DNA of 34,827 nt from JABMPU01 sp964457455 (GTDB lineage Bacteria; Cloacimonadota; Cloacimonadia; Cloacimonadales; TCS61). The position numbers were made by a program, and so were the translations under genes. Below, piece by piece: positions 7,512-15,616 of the stretch. The stretch covers positions 1-34,827 of the forward strand of contig CAYWJN010000019.1 in assembly GCA_964457455.1 (NCBI GenBank). The letters run 5' to 3'. Position 1 is the stretch's first letter, and each line of letters starts with the position of its first letter. The notes under the pieces are model-generated. The model searched no databases and had not been told where the DNA came from. It saw nothing but the letters and a program-made list of their open reading frames with translations.

Positions 7512-7748
7512 TTAGCCTGATACCTCTTCATCAGTATCTTCTTCCATCATAATGTAATCCGGAATCTTATTTTGAATTACATGATTCAGAGCAACTTCTG
7601 TAATTTTTTTTCCAAGACCCTTTTTAATAGTAAAAGGCAAATTACTCAATCTTTCCACTTCCAAATTTGACAATATCATGAACAAATATGTCATATTATT
7701 GTTTTCAAGAAATTTTTCGATTTTACTATTTAACAACTTCTCCTCCAT
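7512..7748 (-). CDS. rpoZ: Putative RNA polymerase omega subunit (RpoZ-like)
   Basis: A small acidic-tailed protein of 78 residues. The pattern NNNMTYLFMILSNLEVERL, then KKGLGKKITEVALNHVIQNKIPDY, follows the omega fold as I recall it from distant (e.g. Bacteroidetes) forms: an N-terminal helix starting from Asn, a central helix of the xxALxEIxxGKI type, and an acidic C-terminus (EEDTDEE). The strongest support is position, because rpoZ commonly follows gmk directly. The start is ambiguous. ATG 7748 overlaps gmk by 23 bases and has no Shine-Dalgarno, whereas GGAGG lies five bases before a TTG at 7736, which would shorten the overlap to 11 bases and remove four residues. Omega stabilises the beta-prime subunit during polymerase assembly. 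Sequence similarity is weak, so the call depends mainly on context. Confidence 0.55.
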   Translation of the reverse strand: MEEKLLNSKIEKFLENNNMTYLFMILSNLEVERLSNLPFTIKKGLGKKITEVALNHVIQNKIPDYIMMEEDTDEEVSG

Positions 7749-8355
7749 AAAAAGTCTGTTTTATATTTTCATATCTGCAAATTCTTTTTTCTTCGATTCT
7801 TATGATACTAATCACTTCATCAACTGCATCATTCAAATCATCATTTATTACCAAATAATCGAAATTATTTACTTCATCGATTTCTTTAATTCCGTCTTGC
7901 AGCCTTTCTTCAATCTTCTCTTTAGAATCAGTTCCCCTTTTTAGGAGACGTTCTTTTAATATCGCGGCTGAAGGTGGTAAGATGAAAATCGTAATTGTAT
8001 CGATATTGCTTTCAATAACCTGTTTAGCTCCCTGAACATCAATATCTAAGATGGCATGCTTTTGTGAAGAGAGGATTTTCTTAATAACACCTTTTGAAGT
8101 TCCATATAATTTTCCATGAACTAAAGCATATTCCAGAAAATCTTCATCAGAGATTCTTTTCTGAAATTCTTCTTCTGAAATAAAGAAATAAGCTTTACCG
8201 TTTATTTCATTTCCGCGTGGTTTTCTGGTTGTAATTGATATCGAATATTCGATATTATCACATTTTTTCAATACCTGTTTGGCAATAACAGATTTTCCTC
8301 CGGCAGAAGGTGAAATCAAGATTATTAAAAAATTATTGCTTTGAAACAAACTCAT
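7726..8355 (-). CDS. gmk: Guanylate kinase
   Basis: A 209-residue P-loop kinase that phosphorylates GMP to GDP with ATP, a step in GTP and dGTP supply. After MSLFQSNNFLIILI the nucleotide-binding loop reads SPSAGGKS, a variant of the common S-A-P-S-G-A-G-K-S/T: the lysine and following Ser are kept but the Gly/Ala order is swapped. The GMP-binding region follows, with SITTRKPRGNEINGKAYFF, then FLEYALVHGKLYGTSK and ILDIDVQGAKQV, all typical of Gmk. The LID and C-terminal helix (LKERLLKRGTDSKEKIEERL) are present. Its ATG overlaps the gcvH stop by one base (TAATG). Downstream it overlaps the omega-like gene. Length and motifs are normal. Confidence 0.95.
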   Translation of the reverse strand: MSLFQSNNFLIILISPSAGGKSVIAKQVLKKCDNIEYSISITTRKPRGNEINGKAYFFISEEEFQKRISDEDFLEYALVHGKLYGTSKGVIKKILSSQKHAILDIDVQGAKQVIESNIDTITIFILPPSAAILKERLLKRGTDSKEKIEERLQDGIKEIDEVNNFDYLVINDDLNDAVDEVISIIRIEEKRICRYENIKQTFYGGEVVK

Positions 8356-8732
8356 TATTCTCCGATTAATTTTTCATAAGATTTTGCATCTAAAAGTTTT
8401 TCCAACTCACTCTTATCAGAAAGTTTAATTTTAATAATCCAACCATCTTCAAAAGGAGATTGGTTAGCAAGTTCAGGATTATCTTCAAGAGCTTCATTGA
8501 TTTCGATTACTTCTCCACTTACTGGAGCAAACATATCTTCAACAGCTTTTACAGCTTCAACGGAGCCAAAAGTTTCTCCAGCAGTTATTTCGTCTCCAAT
8601 TTCCGGAAATTCAAAATATACGATGTCACCCAATTCATGTTGGGCATAATCTGTAATACCAAAATATGCTATCTCACCTTCTACTTTTACCCATTCATGA
8701 TTTTCTGTGTATAAGAGATTTTCTAAAACCAT
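8355..8732 (-). CDS. gcvH: Glycine cleavage system H protein
   Basis: A 125-residue lipoyl carrier that shuttles the aminomethyl group between the P, T and L proteins of the glycine cleavage complex. The lipoylation site is the Lys in GSVEAVKAVED (Lys62), and the flanking NHEWVKVEG, FGITDYAQHELGDIVYFEFPEIG and SPFEDGWIIKI blocks are canonical. I chose the ATG at 8732 because GGAGGG lies five bases upstream. The frame continues back to another ATG at 8780, but the extra 16 residues do not belong to the family. No gcvP or gcvT is in the window. The gene is the first of the minus-strand run and is divergent from mraZ, so it shares a 177-bp promoter region with the division cluster. Confidence 0.95.
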   Translation of the reverse strand: MVLENLLYTENHEWVKVEGEIAYFGITDYAQHELGDIVYFEFPEIGDEITAGETFGSVEAVKAVEDMFAPVSGEVIEINEALEDNPELANQSPFEDGWIIKIKLSDKSELEKLLDAKSYEKLIGE

Positions 8733-8774
8733 TTTTCCCTCCATCAATTTGTTATATTTTGTGTAAAAAATTAA

Positions 8775-8792
8775 TGACATTTTTTCATGTCA
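8775..8792. promoter_or_regulatory. Inverted repeat in the gcvH leader, possible operator or hairpin
   Basis: TGACAT and ATGTCA are separated by TTTTTC, giving 6-bp perfect arms about 45 bases upstream of the chosen gcvH start. On the minus strand, TTGACA overlaps its distal arm and could be a -35 element, but I see no good -10 at the right distance. The role is speculative. Confidence 0.3.
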
Positions 8793-8843
8793 ATAAGAAT
8801 CTATCAGTAAAAATAATAAAACACTTGACTTATCTCTGGCATT

Positions 8844-8889
8844 TCTCAAATTAGACCCGATTATTCTCATAATTTCTCAAATTTTCTCA
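8844..8889. promoter_or_regulatory. Phased 5-bp boxes, candidate MraZ operator of the dcw cluster
   Basis: On the plus strand TCTCA occurs at 8844, 8865, 8875 and 8885, with ACCCG at 8855, so five boxes follow each other at 11, 10, 10 and 10 bp. On the other strand this reads TGAGA and CGGGT every helical turn, each separated by five or six bases. MraZ of E. coli is known to bind TGGGN direct repeats separated by 5 bp upstream of mraZ, and the layout here is the same although the box sequence differs. A TTGACT at 8825-8830 could be the -35 of the mraZ promoter, with only a poor -10 (AAATTA, 8848-8853), placing the boxes over and just downstream of it. Repression by the MraZ octamer is therefore a reasonable inference. 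Confidence 0.5.
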
Positions 8890-8909
8890 AATCGAATCCG
8901 GGAGCCGAA

Positions 8910-9353
8910 ATGTCAGGTGAGTTTTTAGGAACATATACAAATTCTGTCAATAAACAAAAATGGATCATAATTCCAGCAGCTTTCAAGAAAAAATTCAATC
9001 CCATGGCAAAACAAACAGTAATAATTACAATCGGTCCGGAAGAGAATATTGCAATTTTCCCATTGGACAACTGGAAAGAAAAAATCGAAGAGCTGAAGTC
9101 CGGTTCAGACAAAGATATTCAGTTAATGGTAGCTTTGCGAACTTTTGCTATGTCGGAACAAAAGGTCGAATCTTCCGGTAGGATAAAAATCGGAAATGAA
9201 TTGCTGGAAATAGCCAGGATAAATGAAAAAGTCATCATCAAAGGTGAAGGGAATTTCATTTCAGTTTGGAATCCGGAAAAGTACCTGGAATTTCGCAAAC
9301 AAGAACTTGATGAACACAAAAAAACTTTCAATTCTTTGGATTATCAAAAATGA
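8910..9353 (+). CDS. mraZ: Transcriptional regulator MraZ
   Basis: A 147-residue protein with two tandem SpoVT/AbrB-like halves, as in MraZ, which forms a ring-shaped oligomer and represses the division cluster. The start ATG follows GGGAG at 8900-8904. The second half keeps a DxxxR-like DNA-contact element (KVESSGRIKIG, with Glu87 in place of Asp and Arg91). In the first half, where the family has D-x-K-G-R-x-x-I-P, the protein has SVNKQKWIIIP, so the Asp is Asn14 and the Gly-Arg pair is Lys17-Trp18. The remaining fold (IPAAFKKKF, LDNWKEKIEEL) is recognisable. It overlaps rsmH by four bases (ATGA). It probably acts on the phased boxes just upstream. Confidence 0.9.
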   Translation: MSGEFLGTYTNSVNKQKWIIIPAAFKKKFNPMAKQTVIITIGPEENIAIFPLDNWKEKIEELKSGSDKDIQLMVALRTFAMSEQKVESSGRIKIGNELLEIARINEKVIIKGEGNFISVWNPEKYLEFRKQELDEHKKTFNSLDYQK

Positions 9354-10285
9354 AAAATTACCACGTCCCGGTTATGCTGAATGAATCCGTATCTGCATTA
9401 AAAATTTATGAAGAAGGAATTTATGTAGATGCAACTCTGGGCGGTGGAGGTCATACAAAAGCAATTTTAGATTCAAACAAAAACATCAAAGTTTTCGCTT
9501 TTGATCAGGATGAAGACGCAATCTATGAAGCGAGAAACTATTTAAAAGATTACTCAAACAGATTAACAATAATCAAAGATAATTTCGTGAATTTGCGAAC
9601 TCGATTAGCCCTGGAACGAATAAAAAAAATTGATGGAATCCTATTTGATCTTGGAATTTCATCTCACCAGATTTCAAAGCCTGAACGAGGATTCAGCTTT
9701 TCTCTGGATGGCAAACTTGATATGAGAATGGATAAATCTCAAAAGCTCTCAGCTTATGATATCATAAATAACTTTTCTTATGAAGAATTAAGAAATCTTT
9801 TCTTTGAATTTGGCGAAGAACGTGAATCTCCCAAAATTGCCAAAGCAATAGTTTCTAACAGGATGAAAAAGAAAATATCAACTACTTTGGAACTTTCTGA
9901 AATTATTGAGAATAGTATTTTCTCCAGACATAAATTGAAAGCCAAAGCACGAATTTTTCAGGCGATCAGAATTTATTTAAACGAAGAAATCGATGTTTTG
10001 AAAACAGCATTAAAAGATGCTGTAGATATTTTGAATTTTGAAGGTAGGATTGTTGTGATATCCTATCATAGTATTGAAGATAGAGCAGTAAAAAAGTTCT
10101 TTCAATACCAAGCAAAGTCATGCATTTGTCCTCCTAATTTTCCTAAATGTGTATGTGAAAAAGTCTCCACACTCACAATTATTAATAAAAAGCCAATCCT
10201 ACCTTCAAACGATGAAATTTTGAAAAACAGTAAAGCCAGAAGCGCCAAACTGCGAATTGCAGAAAAAAGGAGATTCGATGAGTAA
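9350..10285 (+). CDS. rsmH: 16S rRNA (cytosine-1402 N4)-methyltransferase RsmH
   Basis: A 311-residue SAM-dependent methyltransferase (formerly MraW) that modifies C1402 in the decoding centre of 16S rRNA. Motifs in order are HVPVMLNESVSAL at the N-terminus, the SAM loop DATLGGGGHT (about 27-36), FDQDEDAI, GILFDLGISSHQ and RGFSF...LDMRMD. Then come RIFQAIRIYLNEE, VISYHSIEDRAVKKFF and the C-terminal LRIAEK. Cysteines cluster at SCICPPNFPKCVCEK, as in many members. It is coupled to mraZ by an ATGA overlap and to ftsL by an 8-base overlap. Size and order match standard dcw clusters. Confidence 0.96.
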   Translation: MKNYHVPVMLNESVSALKIYEEGIYVDATLGGGGHTKAILDSNKNIKVFAFDQDEDAIYEARNYLKDYSNRLTIIKDNFVNLRTRLALERIKKIDGILFDLGISSHQISKPERGFSFSLDGKLDMRMDKSQKLSAYDIINNFSYEELRNLFFEFGEERESPKIAKAIVSNRMKKKISTTLELSEIIENSIFSRHKLKAKARIFQAIRIYLNEEIDVLKTALKDAVDILNFEGRIVVISYHSIEDRAVKKFFQYQAKSCICPPNFPKCVCEKVSTLTIINKKPILPSNDEILKNSKARSAKLRIAEKRRFDE

Positions 10286-10604
10286 AAAAATATTTTTTTT
10301 GATTTTTTTAGTTTTCTGTATCATTTTCTTCCATTATCAGAATAAACACACAATCTTAAAACATGCCCGTTCTAATGAACGATTGCTGGCAGATTATAAT
10401 TCTCAAAAAAGTATAAATGCAATTCTGACAGCAGAAAATAATAAATTGGGTTCAAGAGCGGTAATTCAAAGATTGGCTTTTGAAAAACTTGGAATGTTCT
10501 ATCCGGAAAATCCAAACAATATTTTCACAATTACAATGAACAAAAAAAACACATTTTATTTAATAGATTATATCACACCAAGAGCAGAGGCTTTGACAAA
10601 TTGA
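10278..10604 (+). CDS. ftsL: Cell division protein FtsL-like
   Basis: A 108-residue bitopic protein with a short Lys-rich cytoplasmic tip, one transmembrane helix (about 4-19, IFFLIFLVFCIIFF), then a coiled-coil stretch (about 30-75) and a short tail. FtsL and FtsB link the FtsQ and FtsW-FtsI parts of the divisome. The identity is based on position between rsmH and ftsI plus topology, because FtsL sequences are poorly conserved. I took the ATG at 10278, which has AAAGGAG six to seven bases before it and overlaps the rsmH stop. A longer in-frame ATG at 10257 lacks such a site. The segment AVIQRLAFEKLGMFYPENP resembles the usual R-x-x-x-A-x-x-x-L-G-M motif near the end of FtsL. Confidence 0.8.
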   Translation: MSKKIFFLIFLVFCIIFFHYQNKHTILKHARSNERLLADYNSQKSINAILTAENNKLGSRAVIQRLAFEKLGMFYPENPNNIFTITMNKKNTFYLIDYITPRAEALTN

Positions 10605-10659
10605 ATTGGAATAGAAATTTTCCCGAATTTGATTTTACAATGTTTTATGAAAGATAAGT

Positions 10660-12834
10660 ATGAAATTCAGATTTGCAATTTTCATAATTTTAAGCATTAT
10701 TTTTATTTTTATCTGGATTTCTTATTTATTTGCAATCCAGATTTTAGACCCACACGACTTCAAAAAAACTATTGAGCTTCGTAGAAATCCATCAAAACAA
10801 ATAATTGTTTCTGAACGTGGTAGTATTTTTGATAGAAATCATGAGCTTTTAGTCGGTTCAACCAGGTTGTATCAGATCGATTTGGATAGAAATGCAATAA
10901 TCAAATATTGTAAAAGAAACGAAAATAAAAAAACTTCTGAAGTGTACCAACAAATTTCCAAAATAATATCTGAACATACTTTTTTATCACAAAATTCTAT
11001 TCTACATAAACTTAATAAAAATTCTACTTTTGGCAGCATTTATATTTCAGATGACATTTCTGAAACTCAATTGACCAAAATTAAATCTGATTTGAAGAAA
11101 GAAAAAATTCCCGGACTGGTTGCAAATTTTTGTGAAATCAAGAGAACTTATCCTAAAAACCAGTTAGCTGCCAGGTTGCTCGGAATGATTCAAAAAAAAG
11201 AAGAAAAGGATAATCAAAATTCTATTTTCGATTTGGAAGGTATTTGCGGTTTGGAAGCGACATTTGATGATGAACTTTCCGGCAAATTCGGCTGGCAGGA
11301 AATTATCAACGATGCAAATAATAAACGAATTCCCCTTTTATATTTGAAAAAAAGAGAAGTTGAAAATGGTAATTCTCTAATTTTGACATTAGATAGTAAT
11401 TTCCAGGAAATCTTAGAAGAAAATCTTAAAACCGGTTTGGATAAATATAAAGCTAAAAACGCTATTGGAATTATCATGGTTCCAAAAACCGGTGAGATAA
11501 TTGCCATGACTGGAATTTCCGAAAATGATTCTGACAAAGATGATTCTCATTTGCGTGCTTTGTCAAATTTTCCAGTTTCATTTATGTTTGAACCCGGTTC
11601 TACTCTCAAACCTATCACAGCTTTACTTGCAATCGAAAATAATATTTATAGCTCTAACGATGAAATCGATTGCAGGGAATATCATATTGAAGGTGAAGAT
11701 AGAATAATCAAGGATTCTCATGAACATGAATTTTTGAGTTTTAAAGATATAATTGCTTATTCGAGCAATGTGGGAATCAGCAAAATCGTGGAACAAATTG
11801 GCAGTGAAGCTCTTTATGATCGAATGATCGAACTGGGATTCGGCAGGAAAACCGGCTCGAATTTAGCTGGAGAATCATCTGGTATTTTTCGGAAATTAAA
11901 AGACTGGCAAGGTTATTCTCTTCATTCGATATCTTTTGGACAGGAAATATCCGTAACAGCTCTGCAACTTGCAAATGCATATTGTGCTTTGGCAAATGAT
12001 GGTAAAATCATGCAGCCATACATTATTAAAGAAATTTGGGATGAGAATGACAAAATTATTAAAACTTTTCGCCCTAAATTATTACGTACTGTTTCCAATA
12101 AAAAATCTCTGGATACATTAAAAGTTTTTCTGAAAAATGTTGTAGATTACGGTTCTGCTACAGCAACGAAATTAGATTATTTAACCATTGCCGGAAAAAC
12201 CGGTACAGGCGAAAAAATTCTTTATGGAGAAAAATCATATTCAGAGGAAAAATATACTTCTGTTTTTGCCGGATTCTTTCCTGTAGAAAATCCAAAATAT
12301 GTAATCGTCGTAATTTTTGATGAACCTGAATATGAAAATTATTCTTATTATGCATCAGTATCTGCTGTTCCCACTTTCAAAAATATTGTTCAAAACATCA
12401 TCAATCTTCCGCAATGTGATCTTATTATCGAGCTTAAGGAAAAGGATAAAGAATTCGTTCAAATGCCTGACCTGATTGGACTGACAAAAGAAAAAGCTGT
12501 TGAAATCTTAAGAAAAAAAAATCTTTTTTATAATCTTATTGAAAACGATAAAAATGGATTTGTGAAAAATCAATATCCTAAACCAAAAGTTTCTTTTGAC
12601 AAAACCGAGGTAGTTATTGTAATTCTCGATAAAGAAAAACAGGAAAATCAAAATAATAAACTGGACTTCAAAATGCCAAATTTAATTGGATTAACTTTGA
12701 GAGAAGCTTTAGCTGAAGCAAACAGGAAAAAAATAAAATTGGTGATCAATGGAAAAGGCATTATCCGTTCACAATCAATTTCAGAAGGTTCAAAAATCAG
12801 GTTTGGAGAAAAATGTATAATAACAGCAAATTAA
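10660..12834 (+). CDS. ftsI: Septal peptidoglycan transpeptidase FtsI/PBP with two PASTA domains
   Basis: A 724-residue class B penicillin-binding protein. It has a transmembrane helix near residues 5-27, a PBP dimerisation-type domain starting at SERGSIFDRNHELL, and a transpeptidase domain with the catalytic Ser in STLK (about residue 314), the SSN motif in YSSNVGIS, and KTGTG at about 511. Two C-terminal PASTA repeats follow, beginning MPDLIGLTKEKAVEILRKK (about 601) and MPNLIGLTLREALAEANRKK (about 671). PASTA repeats bind muropeptides or mediate divisome contacts. They are absent from E. coli FtsI but occur in SpoVD/Pbp2x-type and several other phyla. It crosslinks septal peptidoglycan together with FtsW. 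A 55-base gap separates it from ftsL, and its end overlaps murEF by 22 bases. Confidence 0.94.
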   Translation: MKFRFAIFIILSIIFIFIWISYLFAIQILDPHDFKKTIELRRNPSKQIIVSERGSIFDRNHELLVGSTRLYQIDLDRNAIIKYCKRNENKKTSEVYQQISKIISEHTFLSQNSILHKLNKNSTFGSIYISDDISETQLTKIKSDLKKEKIPGLVANFCEIKRTYPKNQLAARLLGMIQKKEEKDNQNSIFDLEGICGLEATFDDELSGKFGWQEIINDANNKRIPLLYLKKREVENGNSLILTLDSNFQEILEENLKTGLDKYKAKNAIGIIMVPKTGEIIAMTGISENDSDKDDSHLRALSNFPVSFMFEPGSTLKPITALLAIENNIYSSNDEIDCREYHIEGEDRIIKDSHEHEFLSFKDIIAYSSNVGISKIVEQIGSEALYDRMIELGFGRKTGSNLAGESSGIFRKLKDWQGYSLHSISFGQEISVTALQLANAYCALANDGKIMQPYIIKEIWDENDKIIKTFRPKLLRTVSNKKSLDTLKVFLKNVVDYGSATATKLDYLTIAGKTGTGEKILYGEKSYSEEKYTSVFAGFFPVENPKYVIVVIFDEPEYENYSYYASVSAVPTFKNIVQNIINLPQCDLIIELKEKDKEFVQMPDLIGLTKEKAVEILRKKNLFYNLIENDKNGFVKNQYPKPKVSFDKTEVVIVILDKEKQENQNNKLDFKMPNLIGLTLREALAEANRKKIKLVINGKGIIRSQSISEGSKIRFGEKCIITAN

Positions 12835-15614
12835 TCCGTTTTCAAGACATTGTTTCGGAACTGGAAAAAAACAATCTGTTTCTTAAAATTTGGAACCTTA
12901 AAAAGGATTTACTTTTTTCATCTATTGAAACAGATTCTCGAAACTGCAAATCAAATTCCGTATTTATTTGTATTTCCGGCTTTGATTTTGATGGACATAA
13001 TTTTGCTGGAAAAGCTGTAAAAAACGGAGCTGAACTTATCATTTGCGAGAAAAAACTCGATTTGAAAAAAACTCAAATAATTGTTAAGAATTCTCGAAAA
13101 GCTGCAGCAATTTTGACAAAATTATTCTTTGATAATCCTACAAATAAATTCAAACTTGTGGGAGTTACAGGTACAAACGGAAAATCAACAATTACACATC
13201 TGATCGAAAATATTCTGCGGATGAACAAAAGAAAAGTCGGACTGATCGGAACTCTTGGATATTACATAAATGGAAAAAATTTTCCTTTGGAACGAACAAC
13301 TCCCGACATTATCGAATTGAACGGGATTTTTCGGAAAATGGTCATGGAAAAAGTTGACTTTGTTATCATGGAAGTTTCATCTCATTCGCTCGCTTTAGAG
13401 CGGGTTTTTGCTCTACATTTTAATGCAGCAATCTTTACAAATCTGACTCAAGAACATCTGGACTTTCACAAAAATATGGGAGATTATACTGAAACTAAAT
13501 TTAAACTTTTTGAAAATGTTTCTGAAAATTCTGGAATTTCGTTCATCAATATCGATGATAAATTCGGTTTAAAATTTTTCGCGAAATTAGAGTGCGAAAA
13601 ATATAGTTTATCTTTTAAGAAAGGTGATTTTGCTATTAAAAATATAAATACTGATTTGAATGGAACTTCATTTGATTTAAAGTTTCAGGATAAGATTGAG
13701 AATTATAAAACAAATCTAATTGGAAAATTTAATGCATTTAATTTAGCTTCTGCACTTGCTTTCATTAAAATTTGTGTTCCTGAAATTTCTGAGAAAGATG
13801 TTCATGGATATTTAAAACAAATTCATTGTATTGCTGGTAGATTGGAAAAAATTGGAAACAATAAAAACATTGGAATTTATGTAGATTTTGCGCACACACC
13901 AGATGCATTGAAAAATGTTTTGAGTGCATTATATAAAATAAAAAAAGGAAGATTGATCTGTGTTTTCGGAGCAGGTGGAGAACGTGATAAAACCAAACGA
14001 CCCCAGATGTTGGCATCATCACTTAAATTCGCTGATATTACAATCTTAACAAACGATAATCCTAGAAATGAAGAACCTGCTCAGATTATCGGAGACATTA
14101 TCCAAAACACAGAGTTTATGGCTCCTTTCTGGATTTTACCGGATAGAAAAATTGCCATCCAAACAGCAGTTTCGCTCGCTCGAAAAGACGATATTATTCT
14201 GCTGGCAGGTAAAGGTCATGAAAAATACCAGATCATAAAAGGTGAAAAATTTGAATTTAATGATGCTGATGAAGCTCGCCTGGCTTTGAAGAAAAAGAAT
14301 ATTTACTCAGAAAATACTCTATCAATTCCAATCTCTATTCTGCAATTAGAAACTATTTTCAAACAAAAATTAGATATAACCAAACATGTTATCTTCTATT
14401 CAGTTTCCACAGATTCTCGCAACATAAAAGATAATTCGATTTTCTTTGCTCTGAAAGGTGACAACTTTGACGGTCACGATTACGTTGAAGATGTACTGAA
14501 ATATCCAAACTGCTTTGCCATCGTGAATTATAATTTCAAACACGATTCTAAAAGATTAATCCGGGTTGATGACACTCTTTATGCTTATGGAAAGCTTGCT
14601 GCAAAATACAAATCGCTTTTCAATATCACAACCATTGCGATTACCGGAAGCGTCGGTAAAACCACTGCCAAGGAATATATCTTCAATATTCTCTCAGATG
14701 TTGCGCCAACTTTGAAGAGCTTTGCTAACGAAAACAATCTCATCGGTCTTCCCAAAACGATTTTCAAATTACAGCCAAATAATGAATTTGCAATTTTTGA
14801 GCTGGGCTCAAACAATAAAGGAGAAATAGAGGAATTAGCAGATATCTGCAATCCTGATATTGGAATTATTACAAACATCGGAGCTTCTCACCTGGAATTT
14901 TTCAAAGACGAACAAGGAGTTTTTCAAGAAAAAATTTCTCTTTTTAAAAGAGAATTAAAACTGAAAATATTCCCCGGAGATGATGAGAGATTTTGTGAAT
15001 TTAAAGGGATAACTTTCGGTAGAAATCCATCCAATAAATATCGGATTTCTGAAGTTAAATCAACCTCTGAAATAACGAAATTCAAACTGAATGAATTTGA
15101 ACATCAAATAAATACTCCCTTTACAAAATTCGTCTCAAATGCAGTAATAGCTATTGCTTTGGCCAGTGAGCTGGGAATATCCAACAAACAAATCCGCAAT
15201 GGTTTAAATAAACAATTGCAAACTTCTCTAAGGATGGAAATCCGCAAATCAAATAAAAAAACTCTGCTCATCGATTGTTATAATGCCAACCCGGATTCTA
15301 TGAAAGCAGCAATTAATTTTTGGGATAAATATGAACCGGAAAAACCTCACATTGCAATTTTGGGTGATATGTTAGAATTGGGATTATTGACAGAAAAATT
15401 GCATAAAGATATTTGTGAACAAATGAAAAATCGAAAAGAGAAATATGTCATTTCCGTTGGAAACTGGGCACAAAATTTCAATGCTGATATTCATTTCTCC
15501 ACAGTGGAGAAACTGATTTCTTCAGGGATTTATACAAAGTTCTCACAGAATTGTGTAATTCTTTTGAAAGCATCACATTCAATAAGTTTGGAAAAAATTC
15601 TAAAGAGGTTGTAA
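12813..15614 (+). CDS. murE-murF: Fused MurE-MurF peptidoglycan ligase
   Basis: A 933-residue protein combining two Mur ligases. Residues about 1-500 are MurE, which adds the third residue to UDP-MurNAc-L-Ala-D-Glu, with P-loop GVTGTNGKST (118-127), NLTQEHLDFH and the meso-DAP-selecting DNPRNEEP at about 414-421. Residues about 505-933 are MurF, which adds D-Ala-D-Ala, with N-terminal SVSTDSRNIKDNSIFFAL, P-loop AITGSVGKTT (about 608-617), FELGSNNKGE, and the C-terminal NANPDSMKAA and GDMLELG. Each half has its own complete ATP site, and no stop or frameshift lies between them. The start ATG is preceded by GGAG at five bases and overlaps ftsI. DNPR indicates a DAP-type wall, consistent with a Gram-negative envelope. 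Confidence 0.95.
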   Translation: MYNNSKLIRFQDIVSELEKNNLFLKIWNLKKDLLFSSIETDSRNCKSNSVFICISGFDFDGHNFAGKAVKNGAELIICEKKLDLKKTQIIVKNSRKAAAILTKLFFDNPTNKFKLVGVTGTNGKSTITHLIENILRMNKRKVGLIGTLGYYINGKNFPLERTTPDIIELNGIFRKMVMEKVDFVIMEVSSHSLALERVFALHFNAAIFTNLTQEHLDFHKNMGDYTETKFKLFENVSENSGISFINIDDKFGLKFFAKLECEKYSLSFKKGDFAIKNINTDLNGTSFDLKFQDKIENYKTNLIGKFNAFNLASALAFIKICVPEISEKDVHGYLKQIHCIAGRLEKIGNNKNIGIYVDFAHTPDALKNVLSALYKIKKGRLICVFGAGGERDKTKRPQMLASSLKFADITILTNDNPRNEEPAQIIGDIIQNTEFMAPFWILPDRKIAIQTAVSLARKDDIILLAGKGHEKYQIIKGEKFEFNDADEARLALKKKNIYSENTLSIPISILQLETIFKQKLDITKHVIFYSVSTDSRNIKDNSIFFALKGDNFDGHDYVEDVLKYPNCFAIVNYNFKHDSKRLIRVDDTLYAYGKLAAKYKSLFNITTIAITGSVGKTTAKEYIFNILSDVAPTLKSFANENNLIGLPKTIFKLQPNNEFAIFELGSNNKGEIEELADICNPDIGIITNIGASHLEFFKDEQGVFQEKISLFKRELKLKIFPGDDERFCEFKGITFGRNPSNKYRISEVKSTSEITKFKLNEFEHQINTPFTKFVSNAVIAIALASELGISNKQIRNGLNKQLQTSLRMEIRKSNKKTLLIDCYNANPDSMKAAINFWDKYEPEKPHIAILGDMLELGLLTEKLHKDICEQMKNRKEKYVISVGNWAQNFNADIHFSTVEKLISSGIYTKFSQNCVILLKASHSISLEKILKRL

Positions 15615-15616
15615 TT

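Noticed and set aside
8733..8780. 16-residue N-terminal extension of gcvH
   Set aside because: It is upstream of the GGAGGG that fits the ATG at 8732, and residues MSLIFYTKYNKLMEGK do not occur in GcvH proteins.
15551..15616. Longer mraY start
   Set aside because: It would overlap murEF by 64 bases. The ATG at 15617 has AGAGG upstream and gives a normal MraY N-terminus.
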